Positions 38,301 through 51,700 of a DNA stretch of 64,000 nucleotides are shown here, piece after piece; the stretch's first letter is position 1; each line of letters opens with the position of its first letter. The translations under genes and the position numbers were made by a program. Under the pieces are notes generated by a model. It saw only the letters and a program-made list of their open reading frames with translations, did not search any database and had not been told where the DNA came from. The stretch comes from Icerya purchasi (Eukaryota > Arthropoda > Insecta > Hemiptera > Monophlebidae), in NCBI GenBank assembly GCA_039619475.1, contig CM077115.1, positions 134,738,172 through 134,802,171 on the forward strand, written 5' to 3'.

Positions 38301-41300
38301 CTCTGTCTGTATAGCGTAGAAAGTAAAAACAAATTTTAATACTAAAACATGCAGCTTTATACTGTTCACGCGTAGGCCCAACGCAGTATTTAATAGCTAC
38401 TTGATACATGCCTAAAATTTAAATCGCGTAAAAAACCTAAAAGACCCAGGTACACTGATAGATTCCAACTTGTGGTTTATGGCTCGCATTAATAAAATAA
38501 CGTCTAAAGTCAATAGTATGCCGGGTTGCAGTGTTCGCTGTGTATCCTTTTTTTTATCTTAACAATAGAAACTACATTAATTATTTATTACGGCTATGCT
38601 AGATCACAAAACTGAATACGGCAATGTTCCGTAAAGTACATGACAGTTAGTATACGAATGCTTGAAATTTATAAAGTATATATTATATAATTTTTTTAAA
38701 GAACGAATAACAGTTTTAATTATCACGATAGAATATAACACTTCGTTATACACAGTTTGGCTACAGCAAGGAAAATAGCTTCGGTAACACTTATATACAA
38801 TTTAATATTTGGGAAAATAAACGACAAACAAGTAATTAGCTGAGATAGAATCTGAAAGAAACAAATCTTTGGTATATCTTAAATAAAAACATAACGCTGT
38901 ATTAACTTGTCTCTTCCAGTTATTGCACTCAAATTAGCAAATGCATTTATGTAGGATAATGAAGTTAACTTATTTTATATGGTGAGAACAAGTTTAAAAA
39001 AATGGTCGGTAATTATTTGTAGAAATTCATAGTAGTTTCAATAATTTCAATATTCACGTAAGAAGCGTATTAGAAGGTCAGAAGAAACTTTATAAATGGA
39101 TTATGAAAGCATGTGTACGCGTGTATATGTGTTAAATAATTACGTTTTACTTATATGTGAGGCAATATATATATATATAATTAAGTAAAATATAAACTAT
39201 ATGTCGTAATTAACCCAAAGTCCGGCTACACGTACAATTAATAAAAAAATACGCAGTGTTATTTTTAAATTTATAAGAAATAATTTATCAAGAACTACAA
39301 AGAGACTTTTTCTTCAAAAAAATTTTACACAAAAAGTGTGAAATAGAAAACGTTGAATTTACATAATTAAACCCAATAATTACATAATAGAAAATGTTTC
39401 TCGTTCAAGTTAATAATTCATTTTTATTAATCGAATTTTTATAAAGACGAATACTATTCGATAACAGTTAATATTTGCTTCGAGAATTATAATTTTAAAT
39501 ATAAATCACCGGAAAATTTTTGAAGAAAATTATTAATAGTGAACATAAACGTTCAATAACTAACTAAAGCGTACAGGCTGATAAGCATGCCGAATCCGCC
39601 CCCACTTGAATACTGCGCAAATAAATTAATAAATATTTTCGTTTTTTTTTTTGGTGTGTTTCTTATCGGTTCTGCCATGTTCTTTTTGTTTTTTATGCCG
39701 ATTATTGCTCCTCCCTCCTTTTTTTATATTTTATTTGTGCGTTATTTACTGTTTTTAACAATGTCTCCCCAAGCATATACCGAGCCCATCATAACCGGTT
39801 AATTCTTGACTGATATAGTTCTTTTTTTTTTTTTTTTTATTAATTTATGTTAGTAATTTCTTTAATTCAAATTTTACGACTATTCTCCTTATAAAGAAGA
39901 GTAATGGTAGATATCTATTAAAAATTGTAAAGCCGACAAAAATTTTGAATTATATTTTCAGCAATAAAGGAAAAAACTGCATTTTAATTAATGAGGATAA
40001 TGACGTAGACTGTTTTAATTTGTTTTATATATTTATTAATCCTATTGACGTTTTCGTAATATAACACTCATTTATTATAAAAAATTCTTTTAAATATATA
40101 ATTTTTTATTAATTGAAATAATATTTGTATATGTCAAAACATAAAGTTTCCCAAGAAAATCAGTTTTTAATTTTTTCGCAGTGTTGCACCAAGTCAAAAA
40201 GTTTTAAAAAATTCCTGAGTGTAGCATAAAAAACATTTCCCGTTAAAATTTGGTGATTGCATATCTGAAGGAACACAGTTTAAAAAATATTTTAATTTTA
40301 TTTGTTTTACAAAAAATTGGGTTTCGTATAAAAATAGCCAAAATTAAGGTTTTTTTTTTAAAAAAATAAGTCCGAAAACATTTGGGGTAAAGAGCTAAAA
40401 CTTGGTATGAATTTTTTTTTATTTCGAACCAAAATGATTCCGCAATTGTTGATATAAAACAAGGTGGGGGTGAATTTGGAGTGCTTATCCGGCTATACCC
40501 TTTTGCAATAAAACGAACCGTAAACTAGAGTTAACAAATTTTATTTCAAACGGCGCATTCACATTTTGTTAATATAAAACAACTTACAACAGTCGGAAAT
40601 ACAAAACATTTATATAAAAACAAAGAAATTGATAAATACACTTTATAAATGTTCCTACCTGTAACGAAAACGATAAATTTTTAATTAATTTTAAAAAATA
40701 CCGAAAAATATATTACTTCGGTTCTATTCGGAATTCGTGGCCGATGACTGCAGCACAGACATACGTAAACTTTTCTTTCAGTACGATAAGTATCTTGAAA
40801 ACGATGGCAGTTATAAAATATACTTTAAAGAATCTTATAGTATTAATTTGTATTCAAAACTAGTTAAGTTTTCGATTTTAGCAAGGAAACCAAACTTTAC
40901 TTTTTAAACAGCCTTGGTATATTTCGTCACTATTGTTATAACTCTCAATATATGAATCTAAAATTTTTTAAATAAGCACGATGATAAAAACAACCATTAT
41001 TACCTGTTTTTCGGTAATTGTTTGTTTGCTTGCGTGTTTACTACATCCATCCCGTTGATCCTGTATAGGAGAAATCGCGTTATTTGTATTACCTTTAGAA
41101 AAGGAACCTAAAATTATATAAAAAATTTCACATTATTAAATTATTTTAAAATCGGCAAGTGTAAATTTACAAAAAGACGATTATTTCTACAGAAAACCAA
41201 GTCCACTTATATTACTTAAGAATAAAAACTATGATTAGTAGTTTTCATTTTACTAGTATACTCACGATTGAAAATCGTAAATTAAGAATGATTCACATTG

Positions 41301-42700
41301 GAATAATAATCGATAAACATACGAGTATAATTTCTGCTAAAACTTCGAAGTTTGTAATAAATTTTATTTAAAGTTACAAGAAATTCATGGGATTAAAGCA
41401 CTCTAGTAAAGCTAAAATATTAGTTGTGTGAACTGACTTATTTAATTACGTGAGCGCTACATTAACAAAATCTGTTACACTTCCCTCCCTTTAACAGATA
41501 TTATAAAAAAAAAAAATGCAAATAAAAAAATAAACAGTAAATCATTTTTATCGCGAAAAGTTCGCATTACTTTCAGAGATACACGTGAAAGTTTGTAATA
41601 TATCAACGATCATTAGAGTTGCATAAAGTAACTTCTGAACATTTTAAAAGTCTATAAAAAGTGCGTATACCGTTTTTTTTTTAATTATTTCATTAAAATG
41701 CCGAATTATCTTACTACGAAAATCGCAAAAATATTTCAAATGATAAATATTTAAGCTATTGAAAATATATTTTTTTCAAATTCAGACATAATGATATTAA
41801 TAACCAAATTTAGAATTCTGCCTATTTTAAATAATTAAGGAATTATAAATTGTTCTACAAGTATGTTTTTAATTTAATAATAATCCTTATATTTTCAGCG
41901 TTCTACTTCATATATTCCTTATGAATAATAGACTATAAACATCCTATTACGAAAGTATAAAAAATTGACCTTTCGGTGATTTTTTTATGTTGCAAAATTT
42001 ATTTTAAAGTTTGCGTTTATTTTACAATTTTTAGTTAAGAAAATTATTTATATATGAAGAAAATAAGAATTCTTTTTTTCCATCTTATATGTAATATGAA
42101 AGAAGTAATTTTAAAGAATCTAAGCGTTCACAAAAACTTACAAGAAGGTACATATATATACAACAGTAATCTCCCTTTCTGTTTCTCACTCTAACAGGCC
42201 GTTCAAATCGTCAATGCGTCATGCATAATTTGTCGTCCACTGAAAAGTAAAATACTCTTCAGATTTATGTGTTAAACCGTTCCAGTTATTGAATTTTATT
42301 TCATTTTTTGAGTTTTCCGAATAACTGTATTAACATTCTGTACATTACATGCAGGGAATTCTAAATATTATAGTGCCATGTCATCAAGTTATCATCTTCT
42401 AATCTATTCGCAAAACAGCACAAACTATTAAATCGACTATAGATGTTCGTTTTTATTTTTTATTTTTTGCATTTGTGGAATTACTAGCAGAGCACGGAAT
42501 TAATGTAAGTTGTTTTAGAAGAAATTTCGGGTATCGACATTGTTCACTAACAGATAATAATCACATTTACACGATAGAGCTCAAAATAGTACGACAGATA
42601 GCCTAAAAAAGTTTTTGTAACATTCGCTTTCAACGGACCACGATTGATACCGGCAAGTTCAACAACGACGATTTAAAGATGGCCCCTCTCTTACATACAG

Positions 42701-42755
<55 letters not shown>

Positions 42756-45700
42756 TATGTAAAGAAAAATAGGGAAGAGCAGCTTTTGCCTGCGACATTG
42801 TGTGCATAAAAACATCCCATTCTTAAAAAACAAAAACAAAAAAGAATTTGTACTATTCAATTAAAACTAAAAATATAATTTTTACATCTACGCTATTTTA
42901 CTTTTATAAAGAACACGATCGGAAAAAGTATTAATAACTTTAAAATTAATATTAAATTTCGATAACGTAAATTTTCCTTTTATCAATTTTTTAAAGATAA
43001 ACTATGTAGAAAGTTCAAAAAAAAAAAAATGTATTTATGAAGTTTCTTACTTCAAATACTGAAGAACACAAACAAAATGACTAAATTATGTGCAAAAATA
43101 CATTCTCTTTCCATTACAACAATGCTTACTTAGCCTAATCCTGCATTACGGTAGAAACATATTTTCCAAAGTTCATGTCTCTAAAACCGTCGGTCGAATC
43201 TAATCGTTGATCTTTAGTCAGTAATTTTACAACTTTAAATATAAATCAGGCCAATAATATAAATTGTAATTTCAGAAGACGGTAAAAATAATAAAAAATG
43301 AAATACAGAATTATCATAAGAAAAGAGGCACAAACAAATTTAAAGTACATTTTGGAAAACAAAAAAGGAAAAAACAGTAAATTTTTATGTATTGCGAACT
43401 CTAAAGAAACGTGGATAATGAAAATAGACAGCATAAAAAGATTAAATATTTTCCAAATGTGAACCTAGAGCGGTATGTTTAAAATTCACAGAAACAGATT
43501 AATAATTAAACAATGAACATTAAGTAAGATGAAAATAAATTTAATTTTGAGAAGCATATTAAATACAGAAATGAAAATATATATAAAAGATAAAATAGAA
43601 ATGTTTTTTTAAAATTTTTTTTTACATTTCATACAATTAATCCACAATGGTTTTCCGCTTTAATTTCATTTGATTTTTGGTGTTCATTGATCCCCCAATT
43701 TTCAGTTAAGTTTTGTTATTAATTTACTCTAAATACTCAAATATGCTTTAAAATATTTGAACTCTCAAGTGAAATTCGTTCTTTAATTGTTGCTTACCAT
43801 AAAAGTGGTAAAAATAATCATTAGATTGCATATGAAATGACAATATCGAGGCAAACTGTAGATTACAACATTAAAAAGTTCCAAACTTCTAGCTCTATAT
43901 ACAACAGAATTTGAACTGAGAAACTTAGAATAACAACAATCATCGATGATCGACAAAAAGTAGTCACGTAATAGACACCTCACTACTCCAAAAATAGCAT
44001 CCGTGATGGTTGTAAACAGAGATGAACAATTGGGCGCAAGTACTGTAAAACGCAGACTTATAGAAGCCGGTCTTCATGGACATGTCGCTGCAAAAAAAAA
44101 AAAAACCTTTTTAAATCAAAATAAATAATTTTCAAAGGTTGAAGCTGGCTAAAAGGTACGTAAACAGTTCTGTTGAAAATTATAAAAGTGCCCTTTGAAA
44201 CGATGAATCGAGTTTTTAAATATTTAGAACAGAATGGGGACAATTCGTTCGCAGACATGTAAGTATGGTGAAGGTTGTATTACCATTCGGGGCCGCTTTG
44301 ACAATAACACAATAGGTAATATATTTCAAACTAAAGGTACCGTGAGAAAATAACGGTGCTTCAACATCTTTGAAAATAAAATGTTGCCTAAATTCAAATT
44401 CCAACACAATAATGATCCAAAGCACACATATAAATTATGTAAGAACAATTTAAAACAACTGACTAAGGAAGGATTCACAGACTACCCTAATCTCCAGATC
44501 TTAACAGACGAATTTGATAGAAATGTTCGAAAAATATGTCCAGTATCTTTTGATCCACCTTTAACATGTAATGAAAACAGAATGAAAAAAATTTTCGGCT
44601 GTAACGTTGATGCAATATTAAACAGGTTACTAAAATTATAATAAAATTAATTAAAAACAGGTAATTATATAAATAAATCTAACATTTATTTTTTTTGTAT
44701 ATATTTATAGTTTTACTTTATGTTAAATTTATAACTTTCTAATTGCAGAATTTTAATGTTTAATAAATATGTTTTATACGAAATTCTTTATGAATCACAT
44801 ATTTTAAAGTATTCAGAGCTTTTATTGGTAGACAAATACTTGTAAACGGCAATGTGTATGTCTGTGTGTATGTGTCTTTATGCATATTTTCAATTCCTAA
44901 AATCATCTTGTTGTGATCATTGAAACTTAATCAATTTGTTACTGCACAAAACTACACCACATTCCATCGTATGATACCAATTAAAACATGCCGCAGCATT
45001 TTGAAAATTAAAATTATAAAATATATACAAATGAATTAAGCACTGCATAGCGCGAGTATTTCGTTACCCCGTGGACTCGAAAATATTAATTTATCCTAAG
45101 TTTTATGATGCTAGTTAAAATCGAGGCCGATTAAAGCATAGAAAAAAAATCTTTCAAATTTTAAAGTTTAATCAGAATTTCGAAATTTAATTTCAAAAAA
45201 GAAAAAAAATCAAGAACAGAACACTTCTTTACAATTTTTTGCGTTTTGTTCTTATGTTAAAGAGTATTTTAACCTGTTCTTTCCGGATGATAATTCTGAC
45301 TAGTTTTTGGCATGTTTAATTCTTCTTTTTGATCTCGATCAAACAAGTTCTTCTGATATTCCAATTCCCTCATTGCAATAATCACCGAATTAAATAATTC
45401 CCAATCACCAAATTTCATATTTAACGTCTAAAAATTGGAAATACATAATTATAAATAAAAAAAAAAAACGAAATACAACTAAACGCTATTTCAAAAAATG
45501 CATCAACTAAATATGACCTTACAATTTGTAATATATTGGGCTAACAAAACGAATCGTAGCAAAATAGTAACCAAACTTCACATTTTATTATCATTTTAAA
45601 TACATTTACAATTACACTGATAACCATATTATAGCTATTTTTCATCTTTTCAATAAAAATCGTATGTTCTTTTTTATCATCGACCTCTTTAAAAATTAAC

Positions 45701-48700
45701 CCTTATCTGCTCAACATTTTGCCATTACCTTGTATAACAATTTATCAAAATTATTCACTAACTCATTCGATAAGAGAGACATTAAATCAAAAAATCCTGA
45801 AATTTTCATTTACACTAATAAATACTTACACCATCACTGCGCGTTATTTACTTTATAATTTATAAATTAAAAATAAATATACCTTTTTTAATTCATCTAT
45901 ATTACAGCAGATTAATACGCGTCCGCATATGTTATTTTGTATGATCAGATTAGCGTATGAAGGTAAACACTGTGTGTTATGAAGCTCTTTTATACTGTAC
46001 AGTAGTTCACATACACATTCCCGCGTCAAAGTTGACAATCTACGATTGTGAAATTCTTCCTACAGAAAAAAAAATGAATTTCCAAAATTATTTCTCTCTT
46101 ATAATCATAAAAGATGGATTAACATAAATAAATATAAATTTATTTTGAAAACATTTTTAGTGTTATCTTCTAACACTAAAAAAAAAATGTAATGTACAAA
46201 CTTTATACACAGAACTTAGTTCACAAAAATAGATGAACTTTTGAATTTATGATCGAAGATTATTGAATTACGACAGTTCTTCAAAATTCAAAAAATTCTT
46301 TTCTATCTATAAAGCTCTATGAAATTTAATGAAATTTTTTAAATCCTTCGTTCACAATGTCCAGTGTGAAAAAAATTTAACTTTTCATCGCGTTCTTTTA
46401 ATTATAGTTCGGGTGTTAATTTTATTTAATTACAGCTTGCATATTAATTGCTTAATACGAGCAGTTATTAAACATCTTAAAGATACGATAAGGAAATAAG
46501 CAACATCAGATGATGGCTTCTACGGTAGACCCGGCCGCGAGAAGTTAAACACAACCGAGCGTACCGACAAATTCAACAAATACGCACATAGCAGCTCAAA
46601 ATACATTACATCACTCAGCCTCAGGTAATAATGTAAATAACTCCGTTAGATGGATAAGTTCTAATAATCTTATGGTAAAAAAATCTGCCGTAAATAATAA
46701 AGGCCAACGTACATAACAAAACAAAACGTTACGCATATACCTGCTAATTGAAACCGTAAATTAAGTTATGCGAGTAATTTTTCTAATAAAAGTACAGAAT
46801 ACCTATTAAATAAAAATTGCGCATTAATAATACAACTTACATATGCAGAAAAATAAAGCGAAATTGTACCTCCAAATAATATACGAGCCGCTTTTAGATT
46901 ATTAAAGAATCAGTTTTGTGCTTTGGTCGTTAATAAAGATCAATTGAATATTCTATTTCAAAAACATAAATCGATAAATATTAACGGTTATATGATTGAA
47001 ATAGGAAGTTAACAGATTCCTCCAAAAGAATACTGATTCCAAACGTATATCCTAGCGTACCGAACTCAATTATTAAAAGCGGATTAAAACATTTAAATAT
47101 ACAACCTCACCCATTAGTTACTTAAGAGCAGGATTTCATGAAGACAAACTCTCACATATATTTAGCAATCCTAGACAATTTTTTATATTAATTCTAATGA
47201 AATAGATAAAATACCACCTAGTGATAGAACACGATCAAACTAAATACAGAATATTTTTTTTCAGTGAACCAATTCTTGGTTCTATCTGCAAAGAAATAGG
47301 TCAAATCATCACGCAATATCCGCAAAATCAAGATTCCGAAAAATAGCAGAAATGAAACATAATTTCCAAAACGAAATGCAACACTTAACAGAAATTACAA
47401 CTCTTAATGAAAAAACGGAACACATTAAATTAAATCCAAATAAATTAATCACTAAACAACCAATTTCGCAAAATTCGTCAGTTGCAAGTGACAATGAACC
47501 TAATGTAAATAAAAAATATAATAATAATAAAAAAAAAAAACTGAACATTAAAACAATAAAACTGAAATTACAATTCAACAACCGGAATCCACTAAACGAT
47601 ATTCGTAACCTAGATATATCGCAGAATAAAATGTAAATACAAAATAAAGCCAACCAAAACTCCTGGAAGAACTTTGTGAAAACAATTAATGTTTCAACAC
47701 CAGTAGATAAATTATAACAACAAATCAGGATAATTGAAAATAAACACGCAGTGCAGTCAACAACAACTAACAAGTCTGGGTCACGCCTTACAGATAATAA
47801 ACAGGAAATAGCGAATACCTTAGCTGACTACTTTTATGAAGTATCATCATACCAAAATTATTGCGGAGACTTCAAAAAATTTTTAAATATAAAAGAATAT
47901 AAAATATTGCGCCCAACAGCCGCCGATCCGGATATTATTCATATAAATATGATAAAACATCTGAACTCCTAATATTTTAATATTCCACGGCAAAATCAAT
48001 CCTTTCCACAGATGCGGAGGGAAGCTCACATAATTTCAATATTAAAACCAAAAAAAAAAACGTTACACCCTGTTAGCTTCGGACCCACTTTACTTACAAA
48101 TACCATCCGAAAGCTATTCGAAAGAATTATTAACAGCAGACTACTCTAACAATTAGAAAATTTAGAACTGTTAGATTCTTTGCAGTTTGGATTTAGAAAC
48201 CAAAGAAGCACTCGAGATTTATTAACTAAACCAACATCCGAAATACAGGATAATTTAATTTAAAACAAAATAACTACGTTAGTTAACTTCTATCAAAAAA
48301 AGATTTTCAATAAACTATAGAAACATCAAGTATTATTAGCCCTGTATTCATGAGGATTCACGGGAAACCTGCCCATATTTATTGGAAATTTTTTACATTG
48401 TAGAAAATTCCGTGTTAAATTAAATAATTACATATCTGATACGAACATTCAAAAAAATGGTACCCCTCAAGGCTCGGTAATTAGTCCCACACTATTCATG
48501 ATAGTCTTGACAAATATTAAACAATACATATCATCCAATTACGGTATTCTTTGCATCATAAAATAGAATTCATAGAACTCCAAAATACTATAAATGAACT
48601 AAATCACTAGGCTATATCTCAAGACTTTACACCTTTTCCATATCTAAAACTAAACATCTCATTCAGAACAAAACATAATTCAAATAAACCTAACTTACAA

Positions 48701-51700
48701 ATTAGCTCAATTCAAATAGAAAATACAGATAACTTACAGATATTATAACTAACATTAGACAGGAAATTAAATTGGAAAACACATAAATAATATAAAAACA
48801 AATTGCATTGAAAAGTTAAATATATTAAAGATGCTAAATCACTTATCCCGGGGATTTGGCAGAAAAACGCTGTTTCACTTATATAAATTCTATATACTAA
48901 ATAGAAAAAATTATGCTTGCACATTATACGATAGTGCAACCCGCTTTACTTTAAAAAATTTGGGCACTATACAAAACACAACCCTAAAAATTACATTAAA
49001 AACATTCCATACGAGCCCTTCTCCTACTTTGCATGTAGAGGTAGGATATATTACTACTCAAATACGAAAAGTAATTTTACTTATCCTAAACTATCATGCA
49101 AAACTACTTTCTATTCCATCACAAGCTAGCTTAGTTGGTTAAACAATGATGTTTCGTTTGAGTAGGACTTGGTTTGAATTCCGCTGCCGCACACTGACAC
49201 TTTAAAAATTTTACTTGCGTCGGATTAATGCCCACGGTTGAAGAGCCGAAAAAAAATAAATATATATTTATATATATATGTACATATATTTTTATATATA
49301 TATGCAACAACTTCATCATCTGATTCAAAATAAACTCAACGTTTCCAAATTTTTAACAGAACGCACTCATAATCTATTAGAAATACTTCAATACACTGTA
49401 CCAAAAATTCAAATAAATAAAGTACCAAAACTACCTTTTTGGACAAGTTGCAATTACAATAAATATAGAACTAAGCGAGTATAAGAACTATTTAACCCCA
49501 ATCTACATTTTAAAAGCAAAATTCAACGACATTATCAACAAAAAATACAGAAATCACATAGAAATATACAGCGATGCTTCCAAATCCATAAATCAAACTA
49601 CTTCTGATTATTTTTAAAAGACAAAACTCTCAAGTGTATCACCTACCTGCAACAAGATCCGTACACATAGTCGAACTAATGTCAATATATAAAGCTTTAA
49701 ATATATAAAAAATCAAATGCACCTAAATAAACATATAATATGCACTGACACAGCCAATGCTCTACAACATATTTAAAAATACAAACTCTGATATGATTAA
49801 CGTAAAAATACATTATCCAGAAAATTACATAAATAAATAATCAGCTAGTGTTGAACTCTCTAGCTCAGTCAGAAATTGGAGGAAACGAAGCTAAGAAACG
49901 ATTTCTAAATATTTCAACTTATACAACATGCTCGCTTACCGGAATAGCGGACAATAATGCCGAATCGAATTCTATTTGTTTCGAAGAATTACTCTGTAGC
50001 CAGCTTCCTGCGTGTAAAACAGCCGCCGGGGCAATCGAAGACCATCGAGCTGTTGGAATTATAGGCTGCTGCGGCATGGACGTGACCGGTGACTGAGTGA
50101 ATGATGCAGGCAACGTTGCATTCATAACTTCTGGTTGCGGATATTTCACTAAATTACGAACCTGTAAGATATGTCACCCTCCTTAAATTATTCCGCTTGC
50201 CCGTTCATACGTTAAAAATTAGTTAAAATAATGAAAACCAAAATACGAGAACGAATTCGAAGTAATGCACGTTAATATTTAAATACAAATTTTTTATCAT
50301 CATGATCAGGGTAAATATTACAAAACTTAATAAAATAGATAAAGTTTTTAAAAATATCCTGCTACAACCCAAAGTGCATCCGAATACAGCAAAGATTTGA
50401 GACGAACTGGAAAAAATCTCTTTCTAACCTTCTTTGTATTTATGTACTCTTTAACTGGAGATGTAATTTTTCCGAAAACGTTCCTTAACGACGTATTTAT
50501 AATATATAATTAAATATTTATTATTGAGTTCTATAATATTTATTAATTTATTACGCTAATGTTTATTTGTCAAAAAAGTTGGCAATAAATTTAACTACTT
50601 ATACTGACAGTTAGTTAAAATATACAAGCGACGTACCGGTCTGCGATATAACGGTTTTCTAATTGAATACGTGGAAGTATTTTGTGATGAGAAAGAATGA
50701 TGACCTTGAAATCCGGGATATCCTAAATTCATCAATACACCACGATCTTCCAAGTACTGTTGTTCTTCTTTGATCACTTTTTTAATATACGGATCCAAAT
50801 TAATGGTAAAAGGTAAAAATATGCGCAGATCAATAACTAAAAATGAAGACTGATGGAATTTCAGGAAAACGTTAAATTTCTTTTCATCTTTATCGAATTC
50901 TAGTAGCGGGTCTAATTCCTTAGATGTTTTCAAGTACGGACGTATTCTATCGATCAATAAAAAATGAATTAACTAAACACCAACAGTTAAAAGAAAAAAA
51001 CCTTTCCCAATAACGATTTTTTTTTTTTTTATTAAATTAATCTTTATAACTAAAGATCTCATTATAGAATAATATTTCAATTTAATTTTTGTTACTATTT
51101 CTAATTAATTATATAAAGTTGTTTACGTTATTTTGTATAATATTTTAATTACAAAGTTCTAATTTCTTGAGCATAACATCAGTTTAAAAAAAATATTTAT
51201 TAAAGAAATTGTTATATTTAATACCAAAAAATAACGATAACGCGTAAAAAATATGTCTAAAAGAATCTTTCAATATGCAATAATTCAAAATATACTAACA
51301 AATAATATAAAAATTAATAGATACGTTAAATATATTTTATTTTCACCAGTCAATTTATTCATAAATAACATTAGATAGTCTGCGAATTTTGAACACGATA
51401 TTGCATTTTAAATTTTAAATTTATTTTATTATTAGTCGATAAACGATAAACATTCCCTTCATTACTTAAGAATATCCTTATTTAACACCACAGAGTATTC
51501 TTCACCCATTTATTCGCTTCTCTTTTATGTTAAGAAATTATTTACTTATTATAAACAGCTTTTAACGACATATTCTCATCGATTGTATCTTCATTGGCTT
51601 CATGATACAATATGATACATGAAGTACGATACGGCCATTGCTCGACTATATGTATCCATACAGCCAACTGATACCAAGAAAAATCAATTTGAAACGATTT

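Noticed and set aside
39587..39802. Hydrophobic plus-strand ORF (possible small membrane protein)
   Set aside because: Low-complexity Phe-rich frame from T-runs inside an intron, with no supporting context.
47309..47773. 154-codon minus-strand ORF
   Set aside because: Hydrophobic shadow of the plus-strand LINE ORF1/ORF2 region, which has recognisable motifs.
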